Shown here piece after piece: positions 36,809-44,801 of a stretch of 64,000 bases of DNA. Numbering within the stretch: the stretch's first letter is position 1; every line of letters begins with the position of its first letter. This stretch comes from Agrococcus lahaulensis DSM 17612. Its GTDB lineage: Bacteria > Actinomycetota > Actinomycetes > Actinomycetales > Microbacteriaceae. A program made the position numbers and the translations under genes. Location of the stretch: the NCBI RefSeq assembly GCF_000425105.1, contig NZ_AULD01000005.1:310001-374000 (forward strand), written 5' to 3'. The notes below the pieces were generated by a model, which worked only from the letters and a program-made list of their open reading frames with translations, did no database searches and was not told the origin of the DNA.

Positions 36809-37447
36809 TCACGGCTCCGCCTGCTCGACCTCGGCCGGCACGGCAGGCACGTCGCCTGCGGCGATCGGCGACTCGATGCGCGTGCGGTGGAACGACTGCG
36901 CCGAGCGCGACGCGGTCGGGCCGCGCTGCCCCTGGTAGCGGTTGAGGTTGCCGCCCTTGCCGTAGGGCGTCTCGGCGGGCGACGAGAGCTGGAAGTAGCA
37001 GACCTGCCCGATCTTCATGCCCGGCCACAGCTTGATCGGGAGCGTCGAGACGTTCGAGAGCTCGAGCGTGACGTGGCCCGAGAAGCCGGGGTCGATGAAC
37101 CCGGCCGTCGAGTGCGTCAGCAGGCCGAGGCGCCCGAGCGACGACTTGCCCTCGAGCCGCGCGGCGACGTCGTCGGGCAGCGTCACGCGCTCGTAGGTCG
37201 CGCCGAGCACGAACTCCCCCGGGTGCAGGATGAACGCCTCGTCGGGCCCGACCTCGACGAGCCGGGTGAGCTCCGGCTGGTCCTCGGCGGGATCGATGAA
37301 CGGGTACTTGTGGTTGTCGAAGAGCCGGAACGCTCGGTCGAGCCGCACGTCGACGCTCGAGGGCTGCACCATCTGCAGGTCGAGCGGGTCGAGGCCGAGG
37401 TCGCCCGATGCGAGCCGGGCGCGGATGTCGCGATCGCTGAGCAGCAC
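36809..37447 (-). CDS. dcd: dCTP deaminase
   Basis: A 212-aa enzyme of pyrimidine nucleotide synthesis; actinobacterial forms often convert dCTP straight to dUMP. Family motifs are LLSDRDIRA at the N-terminus, [11 protein letters not shown], the active-site [30 protein letters not shown] with the catalytic Glu, and the nucleotide-closing [18 protein letters not shown] roughly 20-residue C-terminal extension is present. The start is GTG 37447, matching the conserved N-terminus; the longer frame upstream is not conserved. Confidence 0.96.
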   Translation of the reverse strand: MLLSDRDIRARLASGDLGLDPLDLQMVQPSSVDVRLDRAFRLFDNHKYPFIDPAEDQPELTRLVEVGPDEAFILHPGEFVLGATYERVTLPDDVAARLEGKSSLGRLGLLTHSTAGFIDPGFSGHVTLELSNVSTLPIKLWPGMKIGQVCYFQLSSPAETPYGKGGNLNRYQGQRGPTASRSAQSFHRTRIESPIAAGDVPAVPAEVEQAEP

Positions 37448-37533
37448 GAGCCCGAGCGTATCGCCCGCGCCGCGCCGGGCCGGCGCGTGCGGTTCCCAGC
37501 CGAAGGGAGCACGATGGGGTGAAGGAGGTCGCC

Positions 37534-38028
37534 ATGGCCGTGCACCGGGGTCGACGACTCGAGGACTGGGTCGAGCTCGCCGCCGCAGCCGTCGAGCGAG
37601 CCCGCCGCTCGCTCGGCGACGAGGAGGTCTCGCGCCGCGTCGAGCGCTCGGTCTCCGACGAGGACTACGAGACGACCGTGCGCGTGCTGCGCACGATGGG
37701 CCGCGACCTGCAGGCGACGAGTCCCGACCTCTCGCGGCTCGACGCGCGCCTGCGCGGCCACGTCGAGCCGCACCCGCACGTGCCCGAGGCGCCGGAGGAC
37801 GCCGGGCGCGCGGAGCACGAGGCGGCGGATGCGTCGCACGCGCCGCGGGGGAAGCCCGGGTTCGCGCTCGGCGACGACGACGCATCCGGCCGGAACCCCG
37901 AGCCCACGCTCGACGACCTGCCGCCTCGGGAGCGCGGCGGCAAGACGCCCGCCGAGGTCGCGAAGGAGCTGCTGCGGCTGCGGAACCCGATCCTGCCGCA
38001 CCCGCGCACGCGCCCCGGCGCGCGCTGA
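37534..38028 (+). CDS. Hypothetical protein with helical N-terminus and disordered tail
   Basis: A 164-aa protein. The first 70 residues are helical ([39 protein letters not shown]), a pattern that recalls the C-terminal helices of MarR regulators, but no winged helix is present. The rest is charged and Pro/Gly-rich. ATG 37534 has AAGGAGGT upstream, so translation is well supported. It is divergent from dcd. No function can be assigned. Confidence 0.6.
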   Translation: MAVHRGRRLEDWVELAAAAVERARRSLGDEEVSRRVERSVSDEDYETTVRVLRTMGRDLQATSPDLSRLDARLRGHVEPHPHVPEAPEDAGRAEHEAADASHAPRGKPGFALGDDDASGRNPEPTLDDLPPRERGGKTPAEVAKELLRLRNPILPHPRTRPGAR

Positions 38029-38060
38029 GGCGTGCGCCAGAGCGGCTCGTCACCCAGCTC

Positions 38061-38177
38061 GGCGACTCGACCCGATCCCGCTCGCGTCTCGACCCGGTCG
38101 CGGCGACTCGACCCGTTCCCGCGGCGCGCTGACCCCTTCTCGGCGAGTCGACCCGCTGCAACGGGTCGAGTCGGCGG
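38061..38177. repeat. Intergenic array of GGCGACTCGACCCG repeats with inverted copy
   Basis: Direct copies start at 38061, 38102 and 38142 (the last with one change), about 40 bases apart, with a partial copy at 38088-38097. An inverted copy at 38161-38177 pairs with the third to make a 12-bp hairpin. The array fills most of the 212-base gap between two convergent genes and may double as a terminator. Confidence 0.7.
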
Positions 38178-38240
38178 GAAGCGGTCGAGTCGAGCGGCGC
38201 GCGCCCGGCGCTGCGCAGCGCGCGGCGGATCGCGCGCGCG

Positions 38241-39086
38241 TCAGCGCGACCAGGCGCCGCGGGCGAAGCAGTAGACGCCGTAGAGCATGAGGCCGAGCGC
38301 GATCGCGACGAGCACGATCACGCCGCCGGGCACGGTGGTGAGCGACTGCAGCGCCCCGTCGAGGCCGCCCGCCTCCTCCGGATCGCGCTGGAAGGCGGCG
38401 GTGACGAACAGCACGCCGACGATCGCGACCGCTCCGCCCTTCGCGAGGTAGCCGGCGGTGCCGAGCACGTCGACGGCCTTCCGGTAGCGCGCCGGCGGCG
38501 ACACGTCCTCGCGGAACTCGCGCCGCGCGCCGCGGACGATGAACGCGACGCCGACCGCGACGATCGCGAGCCCGAGGAGCCCGACGAGCCACGGCCCGAA
38601 GGGCGTCGCGAGCAGCTGCGCCGAGATCGACTGCGCGCCCTGCTCGCTGTCGCTGCCGCTGCCGATCGCGAAGCCGAGGGCCGTGACCGACACCGCCGCG
38701 TAGGCGACCGCGCGACCGCCGGGCCGCACCGCCTCCTTCCAGCCCCGGCGCGACTCGGCGATCGCTGTCACGGCGGAGTGCACGGCGAGCGCCGCGAGCG
38801 CGATGCCGACGAACCAGATGGCGACCCCGCCGAGCGGGGTCTGCTGCAGCGCCCGCATCGCGCCCGACTGGTCGGCCGAGCCGCCCGCGCCGAACGCGAT
38901 CCCGAGGGCGATGCCGCCGATGATGAGGTGCACGATCCCGTTCGCGACCTGGCCGACGCCCTGCGCGATCGAGGCGGCGGGGTGGCGCTTCGCGCGCCCC
39001 GCCGCGTCCTGCGCCTTGTCGCCCGCGCGACCGGCGGCGCCCGCCGCCCTCGAGGGGTGGATGCGCGAGGTGTCTCCGTCTGCCAT
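38241..39086 (-). CDS. DUF1206 family membrane protein
   Basis: A 281-aa protein with six transmembrane helices arranged as three similar pairs, each starting with a GxGxxxNGxxH-like or YxxKG-like segment ([47 protein letters not shown]). That is the DUF1206 repeat pattern. The N-terminus is polar and Ala/Arg-rich. ATG 39086 is chosen; the huge open frame upstream (to 42827) is antisense to the STAND gene. The function is unknown. Confidence 0.82.
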   Translation of the reverse strand: MADGDTSRIHPSRAAGAAGRAGDKAQDAAGRAKRHPAASIAQGVGQVANGIVHLIIGGIALGIAFGAGGSADQSGAMRALQQTPLGGVAIWFVGIALAALAVHSAVTAIAESRRGWKEAVRPGGRAVAYAAVSVTALGFAIGSGSDSEQGAQSISAQLLATPFGPWLVGLLGLAIVAVGVAFIVRGARREFREDVSPPARYRKAVDVLGTAGYLAKGGAVAIVGVLFVTAAFQRDPEEAGGLDGALQSLTTVPGGVIVLVAIALGLMLYGVYCFARGAWSR

Positions 39087-39143
39087 GGGGGCACCGTACG
39101 TGGCTGGGCTACCGTTTCCCTGGAGAGAGCGAAGGAGCGCAGC

Positions 39144-39800
39144 ATGGCGATCGAGACGACCGACGACACCGCGACCCGCTGGTACGGCGCGGAGGGCGAC
39201 CCCGTGGTGGTGCTCGCCCACGACTGGAACGGCCGGCTGCCGTGGATCGACGCGTTCGGCCGGCGCCTCTCCGACGAGGGCTTCCGCGTCGCCGTGCCCG
39301 ACTTCTACGCCGGCCGCTCGACGCGCGAGGACGACGAGGCGGGCGAGCTGCTGCAGGAGCGCTACGCCGACCTCGAGGGCGCGCTCCACATCCTGAGCGA
39401 GACGCTCGGCGAGGCGCGCGCGGAAGGCAGCCGTCGCGCGGGCGTCGTGGGCTTCTCGATGGGCTCGACGATCGCGCTCATGTACGCGGCGCAGCAGCCG
39501 ACGCTCGACGGGATCGTCGCCTACTACGGCGCCCCGTTCCCGGGCATCGAGTCGGGCCCGCGCGTGCCGGTGCTCTTCCAGCTCGCCGAGAGCGACGACT
39601 GGAGCGGCCGCGAGGCGCCCGAGGACTACCGCGCGCGGCTCGAGGCCGAGGGCTACGACGACGTGCACGTGCGCTCGTACCCGGGTTCGATCCACGGGTT
39701 CCAGAACGCGGATGTGTCGAAGTACAGCCGGGATGCGTCGGAGGCGGCCTGGGCGGAGACGAAGCAGTTCCTCCGCTCCAGGCTGAGCCGGGAGCCCTGA
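39144..39800 (+). CDS. Dienelactone hydrolase family protein
   Basis: A 218-aa alpha/beta hydrolase. It contains HDWNGRLPW near the N-terminus, VPDFYAGR, a nucleophile elbow GFSMGSTIAL with Ser where classical dienelactone hydrolases have Cys, an Asp in AESDDW, and the catalytic His in GSIHGFQN. It is probably a cytosolic carboxylesterase. ATG 39144 has GAAGGAG upstream. It is divergent from the DUF1206 gene. Confidence 0.85.
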   Translation: MAIETTDDTATRWYGAEGDPVVVLAHDWNGRLPWIDAFGRRLSDEGFRVAVPDFYAGRSTREDDEAGELLQERYADLEGALHILSETLGEARAEGSRRAGVVGFSMGSTIALMYAAQQPTLDGIVAYYGAPFPGIESGPRVPVLFQLAESDDWSGREAPEDYRARLEAEGYDDVHVRSYPGSIHGFQNADVSKYSRDASEAAWAETKQFLRSRLSREP

Positions 39801-39890
39801 GCGCGCCTCGCGCCGCCTGAGCCGATCTTGCGCTGATCGATGCTCATGATGTCCTAGCACTCGCGCCCCGCGCGCGGCAGGATGTGCCCC

Positions 39891-42524
39891 ATGACAGGGG
39901 CGCACCGGCCCGCGATCCGCACGCCCGACCAGCGGATCCGCGTGTTCGTGAGCTCGACCCTGCGCGAGCTCGCCGACGAGCGGCGCGCCGCGCGGACCGC
40001 GATCGAGCGGCTCCGCCTCGCGCCCGTCATGTTCGAGCTCGGCGCGCGCCCGCACCCGCCGCGCGCGCTCTACCGCTCGTACCTCGCGCAGAGCGACGTG
40101 TTCGTCGGCATCTACGGCGACAGCTACGGCTGGGTCGCGCCGGAGGAGGAGATCTCCGGGCTCGAGGACGAGTACCGCCTCGCTCCCGCGACGATGCCGA
40201 AGCTCATCTACATCCGCGAGTCCGAGTCGCGCGAGCCGCGGCTGCGCGAGCTCATCGCGCGCATCCAGGCCGACGACACCGTCGCCTACCTGCCGTTCCG
40301 CACAGCCGAGCAGCTCGAGGAGCAGATCGCGAACGACCTCGCGACGCTGCTCGCCGAGCGGTTCGACGAGTCGCGCATCCAGGCGCAGGAGGCCGGCGGG
40401 CCGGACGAGATCCCGCCCACGCCGGCCTCGCGCATCCCCGTCCCCTACTCCGCCACGATCGGCCGCGAGCGGGAGATCGCCGAGGTGCTCGCGCTGCTCG
40501 AGCGTGGCGGCGACCCTATCGTGAGCCTCATCGGGCCCGGCGGGATCGGCAAGAGCAGGCTCGCCGCGGAGGTCGCGCGCGCGGCCGAGCACCTCTTCCC
40601 CGACGGCCGCTACTTCGTGCCGCTCGAGGGGGTGCTCGAGCCCGGGCTGCTGCTGCCGACGATCGCGTACGTGCTCGGCATCCGCGACACGGGCGAGGCG
40701 GCGCTCGAGGAGCGCATCGCGCGCGCCCTCGCCGATCGCCGCGTGCTGCTCGTGCTCGACAACTTCGAGCAGATCGTCGATGCCGCGCCGATGCTCGCGC
40801 GCCTCTACGCCGGCGCGCCCGCGACGGGGCTGCTCGTCACGAGCCGCGTCGTGCTGCGCGTGCGCGGCGAGCGCGTCGTCGAGGTCGGCGCGCTGCCGGT
40901 GCCGGAAGAGGCCGCGCGCGGCGGCGCGGCGCGCGTCGGCCGTGCCGCGGCGTGCGCGCTCTTCGTCGACCGCGCGCAGGCGGTCAAGCCCGGCTTCGAG
41001 CTCACCGACGCGAACGCGAGCGCGATCGCCGACATCTGCCGCCGCCTCGACGGGCTGCCGCTCGCGATCGAGCTCGCCGCGGCGAAGGTGCGGCTGCTCA
41101 CGCCGCAGGGCATCGCCGAGCGGCTCGAGCAGTCGCTGCCGCTCCTCACCGGCGCGCAGCGCGACCTCCCCGACCGGCATCGCACGATGCGCGCGACGAT
41201 CGACTGGAGCGTGAGCCTGCTCCCCGACTGGCAGCGGTCGCTGCTCGAGGACCTCGGCGTCTTCGCGCGCCAGTTCTCGCTCGATGCCGTCGAGGCGCTC
41301 GGGACAGGACGACCGTGGGAGGGGCGGGCGATGGACGGCATCGCGGCCCTCATCGACGGCTCGCTCGTGCGCCAGACGGAGATCGGCGGCGACTCGGTGC
41401 TCTCGCTGCTCGCGATCGTGCGCGAGTACGCGCTCGGGCAGCTGAAGGCGAAGGGCGAGGCTGGGCGGATGCGCGCCGCCCACGCGGACTACTACAGCGC
41501 CCTCGTCGAGCGGGTCGCGCCGGAGCTGCGGGGGGCGGGCCAGGGCAGCGCCGTCGTGCAGCTCGGCGCGGAGCTGCCGAACCTCCGTGCGGCCGTGCGG
41601 CACCTCGTGCACACCGACCGGCTCGACGACGCCGGCGACTTCGCGTGGCGGCTGCTCATCTACTGGTGGGTCGCGGGGTTCTTCGGGGAGGTGCGGGTGT
41701 GGATGCTCGAGCTGCTCGGCAAGGAGCAGCCGATCACGCCGCACACGCGCGCGGTCGCGTGGTTCTTCGCCCTCTGGAGCGAGATGTGGCAGCGGCCGAA
41801 CGAGGGCGTGGTCGCCGGCCTCGCCGAGTGCGTGCGGCTCTTCCGCGAGAGCGGCGACGACGATGCCGCGGCGATGGCGACCGCCGCGCGCGCGACGGCG
41901 CGCCTGCAGCTGCCGATGCCCGACCTCGCGACCGCCGAGCGGGAGCTCGCGGAGGCGGTCGACCAGCTGCGCGAGCTCGGCAACACGTGGGCGGAGGCGA
42001 TCACCGAGGTCTCCCGCGGCCGGCTCGCGTGGCTGCGCGGCGACACCGACGAGGCGCAGACGCGCTTCGACCGCGCGACGCAGGTCGCCGAGGCGGGCGG
42101 CGACCTCTTCACCCTCTCGGTCGCCGGCAACCACCAGGCGCGGCTGCAGCTCGTGCGCGGCGAGATCGACCAGGCGGAGGCCGGCTGCATCCGCACGCTG
42201 CTCGTCTCGGTGCGCCTGCACTTCGAGGAGGGCGTCGCCTACGGTCTCGAGGGGCTGTGCGCGGTCGCTGCGGCGCGCGGCGATGCCGAGCGGGCAGGAG
42301 CGCTCGCGGCCGCCGCCGACGGCATCCGCCATCGCATCGGCGTCTTCGACGCGGAGGCGTTCACGGTGCACGTGCCGCAGCTCGACGCCATCCGCGCGGC
42401 CGACCCCGAGGGCATGGCGGCAGGCGAGCGGCGCGGGGCGGAGCTGAGCGTCCCCGAGGCGATCGAGCTCGCGCTGCCCGACGCCGAGCGCGAGCGGATC
42501 GCGCCGGAGCTCGCCCGCTGGTGA
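39891..42524 (+). CDS. DUF4062 - STAND (NB-ARC-like) ATPase - TPR protein
   Basis: A 877-aa multidomain signalling ATPase. Residues about 15-105 are DUF4062 (IRVFVSSTLRELADERRAA, then SDVFVGIYGDSYGW), a TIR-like fold. The nucleotide-switch domain follows: Walker A GPGGIGKS near 215-222, Walker B VLLVLDNFEQ, a TSR motif in LLVTSRVVLRV and the GLPLAIELAA motif typical of NB-ARC/AfsR-type STAND NTPases. A winged-helix region and TPR-like helices fill the C-terminal 400 residues and probably sense the trigger. ATG 39891 has AGGA about 8 bases upstream; ATG 39882 is possible. Regulation, or anti-phage defence, are the main options; nothing adjacent decides. Confidence 0.85.
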   Translation: MTGAHRPAIRTPDQRIRVFVSSTLRELADERRAARTAIERLRLAPVMFELGARPHPPRALYRSYLAQSDVFVGIYGDSYGWVAPEEEISGLEDEYRLAPATMPKLIYIRESESREPRLRELIARIQADDTVAYLPFRTAEQLEEQIANDLATLLAERFDESRIQAQEAGGPDEIPPTPASRIPVPYSATIGREREIAEVLALLERGGDPIVSLIGPGGIGKSRLAAEVARAAEHLFPDGRYFVPLEGVLEPGLLLPTIAYVLGIRDTGEAALEERIARALADRRVLLVLDNFEQIVDAAPMLARLYAGAPATGLLVTSRVVLRVRGERVVEVGALPVPEEAARGGAARVGRAAACALFVDRAQAVKPGFELTDANASAIADICRRLDGLPLAIELAAAKVRLLTPQGIAERLEQSLPLLTGAQRDLPDRHRTMRATIDWSVSLLPDWQRSLLEDLGVFARQFSLDAVEALGTGRPWEGRAMDGIAALIDGSLVRQTEIGGDSVLSLLAIVREYALGQLKAKGEAGRMRAAHADYYSALVERVAPELRGAGQGSAVVQLGAELPNLRAAVRHLVHTDRLDDAGDFAWRLLIYWWVAGFFGEVRVWMLELLGKEQPITPHTRAVAWFFALWSEMWQRPNEGVVAGLAECVRLFRESGDDDAAAMATAARATARLQLPMPDLATAERELAEAVDQLRELGNTWAEAITEVSRGRLAWLRGDTDEAQTRFDRATQVAEAGGDLFTLSVAGNHQARLQLVRGEIDQAEAGCIRTLLVSVRLHFEEGVAYGLEGLCAVAAARGDAERAGALAAAADGIRHRIGVFDAEAFTVHVPQLDAIRAADPEGMAAGERRGAELSVPEAIELALPDAERERIAPELARW

Positions 42525-42534
42525 TCGCCGCGGC

Positions 42535-43641
42535 TCACGCCGTGAAGCTGTCGCGCAGCAGCCCCGCGAGCGCCGGCAGGCCGCGCTCGAAGGCGGCCCG
42601 CTGCCGGTCGGCGCCCGTGCCCGAGGCGCGCACCCGCTCGACGAACGACGCAACTCGGGCACGGTCCCCCGCCGCCTCGAGCGCGCCAGAGGCGACCTCG
42701 AGCATCCGCTCGATCGCGTCCCACGCGGGGACGACGGATGCGGTCGTCGGGTCGACGAGGTCGGCGCCCGCGCCGTGCCGGGCCGCGTGCCACACCGCGG
42801 CGTCGAGGAGCTCCTGGTGCGCGGCACCCGGCGCGTGCGACAGCTCGCCCGCCGCCGCGGCCGCGACGAGCGCGCGCGTCAGCAGCGCGAGCGCGACCGT
42901 GTCGTCGGCCGAGAGCTGGGCGTCGAACACGCGCACCTCGACGGTCGGATAGGTCTCGGAGAGCCGCGCCATCCAGAACAGCGAGTGCTGGTCGATCGTC
43001 GCGCCGAGCCCGACGATCGCCGCGACGCGGCGGTCGTAGTCGGCGGCGTCGGCGAAGTCCGGCGGCACCGACGCGGTCGTGAAGCGACGGCCGACCATCG
43101 TGCGCCAGCTCGCGAAGCCCGTGTCGTGCGCGCCGAAGCACGGCGAGTTCGCCGAGACCGCGAGCAGCGGCGCGAGCCAGGGCCGCAGCGCGCGCAGCAC
43201 CGCGACGCCCTCGTCGCGGGAGTCGACCGCGACGTGCACGTGCAGCCCCTGGATGCGGTGGTCGGGCCGGGCGCCGCCGAGCAGCGCGTCGAAGCGCGTG
43301 TAGCGCTCGTCGGGCGTGAGCGCCGAGACGCGCGCGCCGACGGGCGTGCCGATGCTCGCCGCGACGAGTCCGCGCCGCTCGGCGGCCGCGCCGACCGCGC
43401 GGCGGAAGCCGCGCACCGCCCGCTCGGCCGCCCCCGCCTCCTCGAGCACGGGCGAGGCGAACTCGAGCTGCGCCTGCAGGAACTCGTGGTCGACGCGGGC
43501 CGCCGGGTCGGCCGCGCACACCTCGGCGATGACCTCCCCCGCGACGTCGACGGGGTCGAGGGTCGCGGGGTCGAGCAGCACGACCTCCTCCTCGATCCCG
43601 AAGGAGCGCGGAGGCGGTCCGGCCGGCCGCGATGCCGTCAT
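42535..43641 (-). CDS. Carboxylate-amine ligase, YbdK/glutamate-cysteine ligase 2 family
   Basis: A 368-aa ATP-dependent ligase fold. The family start FGIEEEVVLLD is at about 14-24, followed by DHEFLQAQLEFAS, GLHVHVAVDSRDE with metal- or substrate-binding residues, and VEVRVFDAQLSADDT. Such proteins make gamma-glutamylcysteine weakly; in Actinobacteria, which use mycothiol, the true role is unclear. ATG 43641 fits the conserved N-terminus. It converges on the STAND gene with a 10-base gap. Confidence 0.85.
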   Translation of the reverse strand: MTASRPAGPPPRSFGIEEEVVLLDPATLDPVDVAGEVIAEVCAADPAARVDHEFLQAQLEFASPVLEEAGAAERAVRGFRRAVGAAAERRGLVAASIGTPVGARVSALTPDERYTRFDALLGGARPDHRIQGLHVHVAVDSRDEGVAVLRALRPWLAPLLAVSANSPCFGAHDTGFASWRTMVGRRFTTASVPPDFADAADYDRRVAAIVGLGATIDQHSLFWMARLSETYPTVEVRVFDAQLSADDTVALALLTRALVAAAAAGELSHAPGAAHQELLDAAVWHAARHGAGADLVDPTTASVVPAWDAIERMLEVASGALEAAGDRARVASFVERVRASGTGADRQRAAFERGLPALAGLLRDSFTA

Positions 43642-43750
43642 GGCGGGGATTGTCGCACGCTCGCCTCCGGGCCCGTCGTACCTGACGCATCCCTCATTTC
43701 CTGAGAAGTCGCAGATGGTGGAGCGCGCACCCATGGTGGACAGTGATGCC

Positions 43751-44800
43751 ATGCGCGCGATCTGGAAGGGCTCGATCACCTTCGGGCTCGTGAACGTCCC
43801 GGTGAAGCTCTACTCGGCCACCGAGGAGCACGACCTGCAGCTGCACCAGGTGCACGACGCCGACGGCGGGCGCATCCGCTACCAGCGCAAGTGCGAGGTG
43901 TGCGGCAGGAAGGTCGAGTTCTCGCACATCGACAAGGCGTACGACGACGGCGACCGGACCGTCGTGCTGACGGGCGAGGACCTCGAGGCGCTCCCGGCGG
44001 AGCGCTCCCGCGAGATCGAGGTGCTCGAGTTCGTGCCGAACGAGCAGATCGACCCGATCCTGTTCGAGCGCTCCTACTACCTCGAGCCCGACTCGAAGAG
44101 CCCGAAGGCGTACGTGCTGCTGCAGCGCGTGCTCGAGGAGACCGAGCGCACCGCGATCGTGCGCATCTCGCTGCGGCAGCGCACGCGGCTCGCGACGATG
44201 CGCGTGCGCGACGACGTGCTGCTCGTGCAGACGATCCGCTGGGCGGACGAGGTGCGCGCCGCGGAGTTCGACTCGCTCGGCGACGACGTCACGGTCGGCA
44301 AGCGCGAGCTGGACCTCGCGCGCTCGATCGTGCGCGACCTCGAGGCCGACTTCGAGCCCGAGCAGTACGTCGACGAGTACCAGGAGCAGCTGCACAAGCT
44401 CGTCGAGGCGAAGCTCGAGCAGGGCGACGCGCTCGACACGGCCGCGACCTTCGGCGAGACCGACGACGACGAGGGCGCCGAGGTCATCGACCTGCTCGAG
44501 GCGCTGCAGCGCTCGGTCGAGAAGCGGAAGGGCTCGGGGTCGGATGCGTCGGAGGACTCGGGCGCGAAGGGCTCCGGCTCGAGGTCGAGCGGCTCGAAGA
44601 CCGCCGCCTCGGCGTCGAAGGGCGCGGCGAAGCGCACGACGAAGAGCGGCTCGGCGTCCAAGAGCACGGCGTCGAAGGGCACGGCGGCGGAGAAGCCCGC
44701 CGCGGAGTCGGGCTCGAAGTCGACCGCGAAGAAGCCCGCCGCGAAGTCGACGGCCTCGAAGTCGAAGTCGACCGCGGCGAGCAAGCGGAAGTCCGCCTGA
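43751..44800 (+). CDS. ku: DNA end-binding protein Ku
   Basis: A 349-aa homodimeric Ku that binds broken DNA ends for non-homologous end joining. The canonical N-terminus MRAIWKGSITFGLVNVPVKLY fixes the start at 43751. The core continues to about 260, including RKCEVCGRKVEF, and is followed by a ~90-residue Lys/Ser/Ala-rich histone-H1-like tail, which in mycobacteria and relatives modulates DNA binding. ligD follows after one base, so the two repair proteins are co-expressed. Confidence 0.96.
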   Translation: MRAIWKGSITFGLVNVPVKLYSATEEHDLQLHQVHDADGGRIRYQRKCEVCGRKVEFSHIDKAYDDGDRTVVLTGEDLEALPAERSREIEVLEFVPNEQIDPILFERSYYLEPDSKSPKAYVLLQRVLEETERTAIVRISLRQRTRLATMRVRDDVLLVQTIRWADEVRAAEFDSLGDDVTVGKRELDLARSIVRDLEADFEPEQYVDEYQEQLHKLVEAKLEQGDALDTAATFGETDDDEGAEVIDLLEALQRSVEKRKGSGSDASEDSGAKGSGSRSSGSKTAASASKGAAKRTTKSGSASKSTASKGTAAEKPAAESGSKSTAKKPAAKSTASKSKSTAASKRKSA

Positions 44801-44801
44801 C

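Noticed and set aside
38241-42827. A 1528-codon open frame on the minus strand
   Set aside because: Most of it is antisense to the STAND gene; only the last 281 codons (DUF1206) have protein character. Long antisense frames are expected at this GC content.
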